NCBI RefSeq assembly: GCF_003259615.1
Contig: NZ_QLLR01000037.1
Span: 1 to 53,050 of the forward strand
Origin: Pedobacter cryoconitis
Lineage (GTDB): Bacteria; Bacteroidota; Bacteroidia; Sphingobacteriales; Sphingobacteriaceae
DNA: 53,050 bases
Direction: 5' to 3'
A program made the position numbers and the translations under genes. The notes beneath the pieces were generated by a model. The model ran no database searches. It was not told the origin of the DNA and was given only the letters and a program-made list of their open reading frames with translations. Each line of letters opens with the position of its first letter. Position 1 is the first letter of the stretch. Shown here piece after piece: positions 50,961-53,050 of the stretch.

Positions 50961-51740
50961 ATGTTTGAAATACCCTATTTAGAGAATTGTGCCGAAATAT
51001 TAGAAAAAAGATTTAAGAATAGAGTTCTGCAAAAAGTTGACCTTCAATGTGAAAAATCTATAAATGTTTCTAGAGAAATACTAAGTGAAAGCATTGTCGA
51101 ACATGAATTAAAAAGAGTATGGCGAGATGGTTTGTCACTGAGGTTACAATTCAAGAGTTATTCTGTCTTGGAGCTAAGTTTCTCAACTTCTGCTTTCATT
51201 CAGGTAATAGAACAAAATTTGGAGGCTGATCCTTTTTTACTGAATCTCCATTTTAGCGGAGGATCAATTATTTCTGTTAAAGATACCCGAAAATCAAGTA
51301 CGTTTCGATTGAATCCTATCAATACAGATATTCCTGATGCCTTAAGTAAAGAATTCACTTTTAATTATTTAATAGGTTTATTTTCTAATAAAAGTGAAGA
51401 AATTAAGTGTGTATTGTTGGATCAAAATCTGATTAGAGGAATTGGAGAAGCCTATGCGGATGAAATTCTTTGGTATGCTGGAATCTCTCCTTTTTCAATA
51501 GTAAGTAAGATTCCACTTGTTAAGGTAAAGCTGTTATACAAAACAATCAAATATGTTTTTATTGATGCTATTAAACAATTAAGAAAAATAAATCCTATAG
51601 GATATAATAAAACAGATAATGATTTATTGTTGATTCATAATATAAACAAAAAGAATAGTCCAACTGGAGGAATGATTAAAATGAAAGTTATTTCTGATAA
51701 AAAAGTCTATTATACTGATGAGCAATACCTCTATATATAA
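50961..51740 (+). CDS. Fpg/Nei-like protein without catalytic proline and zinc finger
   Basis: A 259-residue protein with the Fpg/Nei fold. The start MFEIPYLENC parallels the family's MPELPEVE, but the N-terminal proline nucleophile is Phe. The helix-two-turn-helix LLDQNLIRGIGEAYADEILW is conserved except for Glu in place of Asn (GIGN). The C-terminal region corresponds to the zinc finger (TGGMIKMKVISDKKVYYTDE) but has no cysteines, a zinc-less finger as in some eukaryotic Neil1-type proteins. Loss of the proline should abolish the usual glycosylase/lyase chemistry, so it may bind DNA damage without cutting, or do something else. It is a single gene next to an IS256 element. Confidence 0.85.
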   Translation: MFEIPYLENCAEILEKRFKNRVLQKVDLQCEKSINVSREILSESIVEHELKRVWRDGLSLRLQFKSYSVLELSFSTSAFIQVIEQNLEADPFLLNLHFSGGSIISVKDTRKSSTFRLNPINTDIPDALSKEFTFNYLIGLFSNKSEEIKCVLLDQNLIRGIGEAYADEILWYAGISPFSIVSKIPLVKVKLLYKTIKYVFIDAIKQLRKINPIGYNKTDNDLLLIHNINKKNSPTGGMIKMKVISDKKVYYTDEQYLYI

Positions 51741-51806
51741 CCAGAATCTGAAATAAGTTTGAATATATATTGAGTATTCAAAACATATTTAAAACGGATA
51801 GTAGCG

Positions 51807-51830
51807 AGGGTGTAAATTAAACTGTGTCAC
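51807..51830. repeat. Left inverted repeat of the IS256-family element
   Basis: GAGGGTGTAAATTAAACTGT and following bases resemble the GTGTAAATT-x-ACTGTGTCA type ends of IS256 elements. They lie about 25-45 bp before the transposase start. The right end is not in the window. Confidence 0.55.
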
Positions 51831-51848
51831 TATAAAAAATATATAGTG
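51828..51848 (+). promoter_or_regulatory. Small hairpin before the transposase start
   Basis: CACTATA and TATAGTG pair around a 7-nt loop just upstream of the ATG at 51854. Such hairpins can mask the start region in read-through transcripts and keep transposition low; that role is inferred. Confidence 0.4.
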
Positions 51849-51853
51849 AATAA

Positions 51854-52969
51854 ATGAAACAATTTAATTTTATTAGCACAGTGAAAGATACTACACAATT
51901 CGACTTTGAGAACTTCAAAAAAGAGGCCATGGAGGGCCTGTATGCGGGCAAGAAAATGGGCGGTACCGACGGGTTATTTGCTCCGATGTTAAAGCACCTA
52001 CTTGAATCTATGCTTGATGGAGAACTGGAACATCATCTTGAAGAAAGCAAGGCTTCTGGCGAATCTAACCGCCGAAATGGCAAGACCAAAAAGACTGTCC
52101 GTAGTCTGCAATCAGGTCATTTCGAACTCGAAAGCAACCGCGATCGTAACGGCACTTTTGAACCTAAGATTATATCCAAGAGACAGCTTATTATCACCGA
52201 TGAGCTTGAAGACAACGTTATAGCAATGTATTCGAAAGGTATGAGTACGCGCGATATTTCCAATTATGTGAAAGAAATGTATGCTATGGATATTTCGGCT
52301 ACAGAAATATCCCATATTACCGATAAGGTTATTCCGGCTATGACGGAGTGGCGCAACCGTCCTTTAGACCCGATCTATCCATTTGTTTTCCTGGATTGTA
52401 TGTTCTATAAGGTTAAAGAAAATGGTTCAGTAACTACTCGCGCCGTTTACAATATACTGGGAATCAACCTAGAGGGTAAGAAAGAACTCTTGGGTATGTA
52501 CCATTCGGAAAGTGAAGGTTCTAAGTTTTGGTTATCTGTTCTAACTGAATTAAAACAACGTGGTGTTGAGGATATATTAGTTGCCTGCATTGATGGATTA
52601 AAAGGCTTTCCCGAGGCAATTGAGGCTGTCTATCCACAGACTCAGGTTCAGCTCTGTATTGTACATCAAATCCGTTCAAGCTTGAAATATGTACCTGAAA
52701 AAGACAAAAAAGCTGTAGCGGCAGATTTGAAACCTGTTTATCAAGCTAATAGTCAAGACCAGGGATACGAAAAGCTTTTAGAATTTGAGGATAAATGGGG
52801 TAAGCGGTATCCGCTATCGGTGAAAGGATGGCTGGACAACTGGGGAAATCTTTCGACCTATTTTGAGTACTCGGCAGATATTAGGAGAGCGATTTACACT
52901 ACAAATGCTATCGAAGCTATGCACAGACAGATCCGGAAAGTTACAAAAACCAAAGGTTGTGAACGGTAA
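51854..52969 (+). pseudogene. IS256-family transposase, C-terminally truncated
   Basis: A 371-residue IS256 (mutator-type) transposase. The DDE residues are visible in VFLDCMFYKV, VACIDGLKGFPEAI and TTNAIEAMHRQIRK, with the family signature RNGKTKKTV near the start. Normal members are about 390-410 residues and continue from KTKG into a tail that completes the C-terminal helix. Here the sequence switches after KTKG to CER and stops at 52969, so the tail has been lost. The DNA beyond 52957 is unrelated, the likely edge of another inserted element or rearrangement. Activity is doubtful. Confidence 0.85.
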
Positions 52970-53050
52970 ATAAGACTACACAACTTTTGGCAATTAGCAG
53001 TGCATGGTTTTCGGCAAGAACGGTGCAGAGAAATCGGCAAGAATAAATAC

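Noticed and set aside
1..53050. CRISPR array, tRNA or rRNA genes
   Set aside because: No regularly spaced repeats with unique spacers and no recognisable tRNA or rRNA sequence were seen by eye; a tRNA scan was not possible.

Overview
The window looks like a Bacteroidota chromosome of the Sphingobacteriaceae type (Pedobacter or Mucilaginibacter-like). This rests on the AT-rich sequence, the weak Shine-Dalgarno signals, the DUF983, DUF3570, DUF4266 and DUF1275 families, the paired alpha-oxoamine synthases, and the IS3 and IS256 elements. The genus is an inference and was not tested by any search.

Layout. (1) 1-1746: two nested IS3-family elements. (2) 1818-2849: a YbhN/UPF0104 membrane protein. 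(3) About 2890-36520: a stress and low-oxygen island. It holds an alcohol dehydrogenase, several universal stress proteins, a YcbB-like protein without its catalytic domain, an Mla-type lipid ABC transporter, a GH130 enzyme, fumarase, a CheB-CheR-PAS-kinase, a DUF892 ferritin-like protein, aldehyde dehydrogenase, an SDR, two triple-BON proteins, a heterodimeric ABC exporter, MgtA, Hsp20, acetate kinase and HAD enzymes. Several decayed fragments lie among them (USP, LOG family, CopA-like ATPase). (4) 36700-44500: a second Crp-like regulator, DUF983, a methyltransferase, DUF1275, an intact alpha-oxoamine synthase, and then a run of wrecked genes (pckA, a second alpha-oxoamine synthase, a second methyltransferase, an outer-membrane receptor tail). 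(5) 44500-50776: a minus-strand operon (thioredoxin, ApbE, DUF4266, DUF3570, cytochrome b561, VIT/CCC1) behind its own two-component system. (6) 50961-51740: a divergent Fpg-like protein. (7) 51807-53050: an IS256-family transposase cut at its 3' end.

The central observation is a self-contained regulatory circuit in region 3. At 20069-22368 a histidine kinase with a FixL-type haem PAS domain is translationally coupled to a protein that joins a receiver domain to a cNMP-binding fold and a Crp/FNR helix-turn-helix. In rhizobia these steps are split between FixL, FixJ and FixK; here FixJ and FixK appear compressed into one polypeptide. Its recognition helix carries the E-x-x-S-R residues that FNR uses to read TTGAT-type half-sites. 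The promoters of the island carry matching TGAY-N4-RTCA palindromes. Six promoter segments carry two perfect boxes each, five spaced 22 bp start to start and one 21 bp; others pair a perfect box with an imperfect one at 22 bp. The boxes lie in front of nearly every transcription unit of the island, including the kinase/regulator operon itself.

The gene content resembles the DosR dormancy regulon of mycobacteria in kind (USPs, Hsp20, BON, acetate kinase, dehydrogenases, haem-based sensing). I infer an oxygen- or NO-responsive survival regulon with one dedicated sensor-regulator pair. A second proposed circuit is an OmpR-type direct repeat shared by the promoter of the regulator at 50776 and that of the ApbE/DUF4266 operon at 48739.
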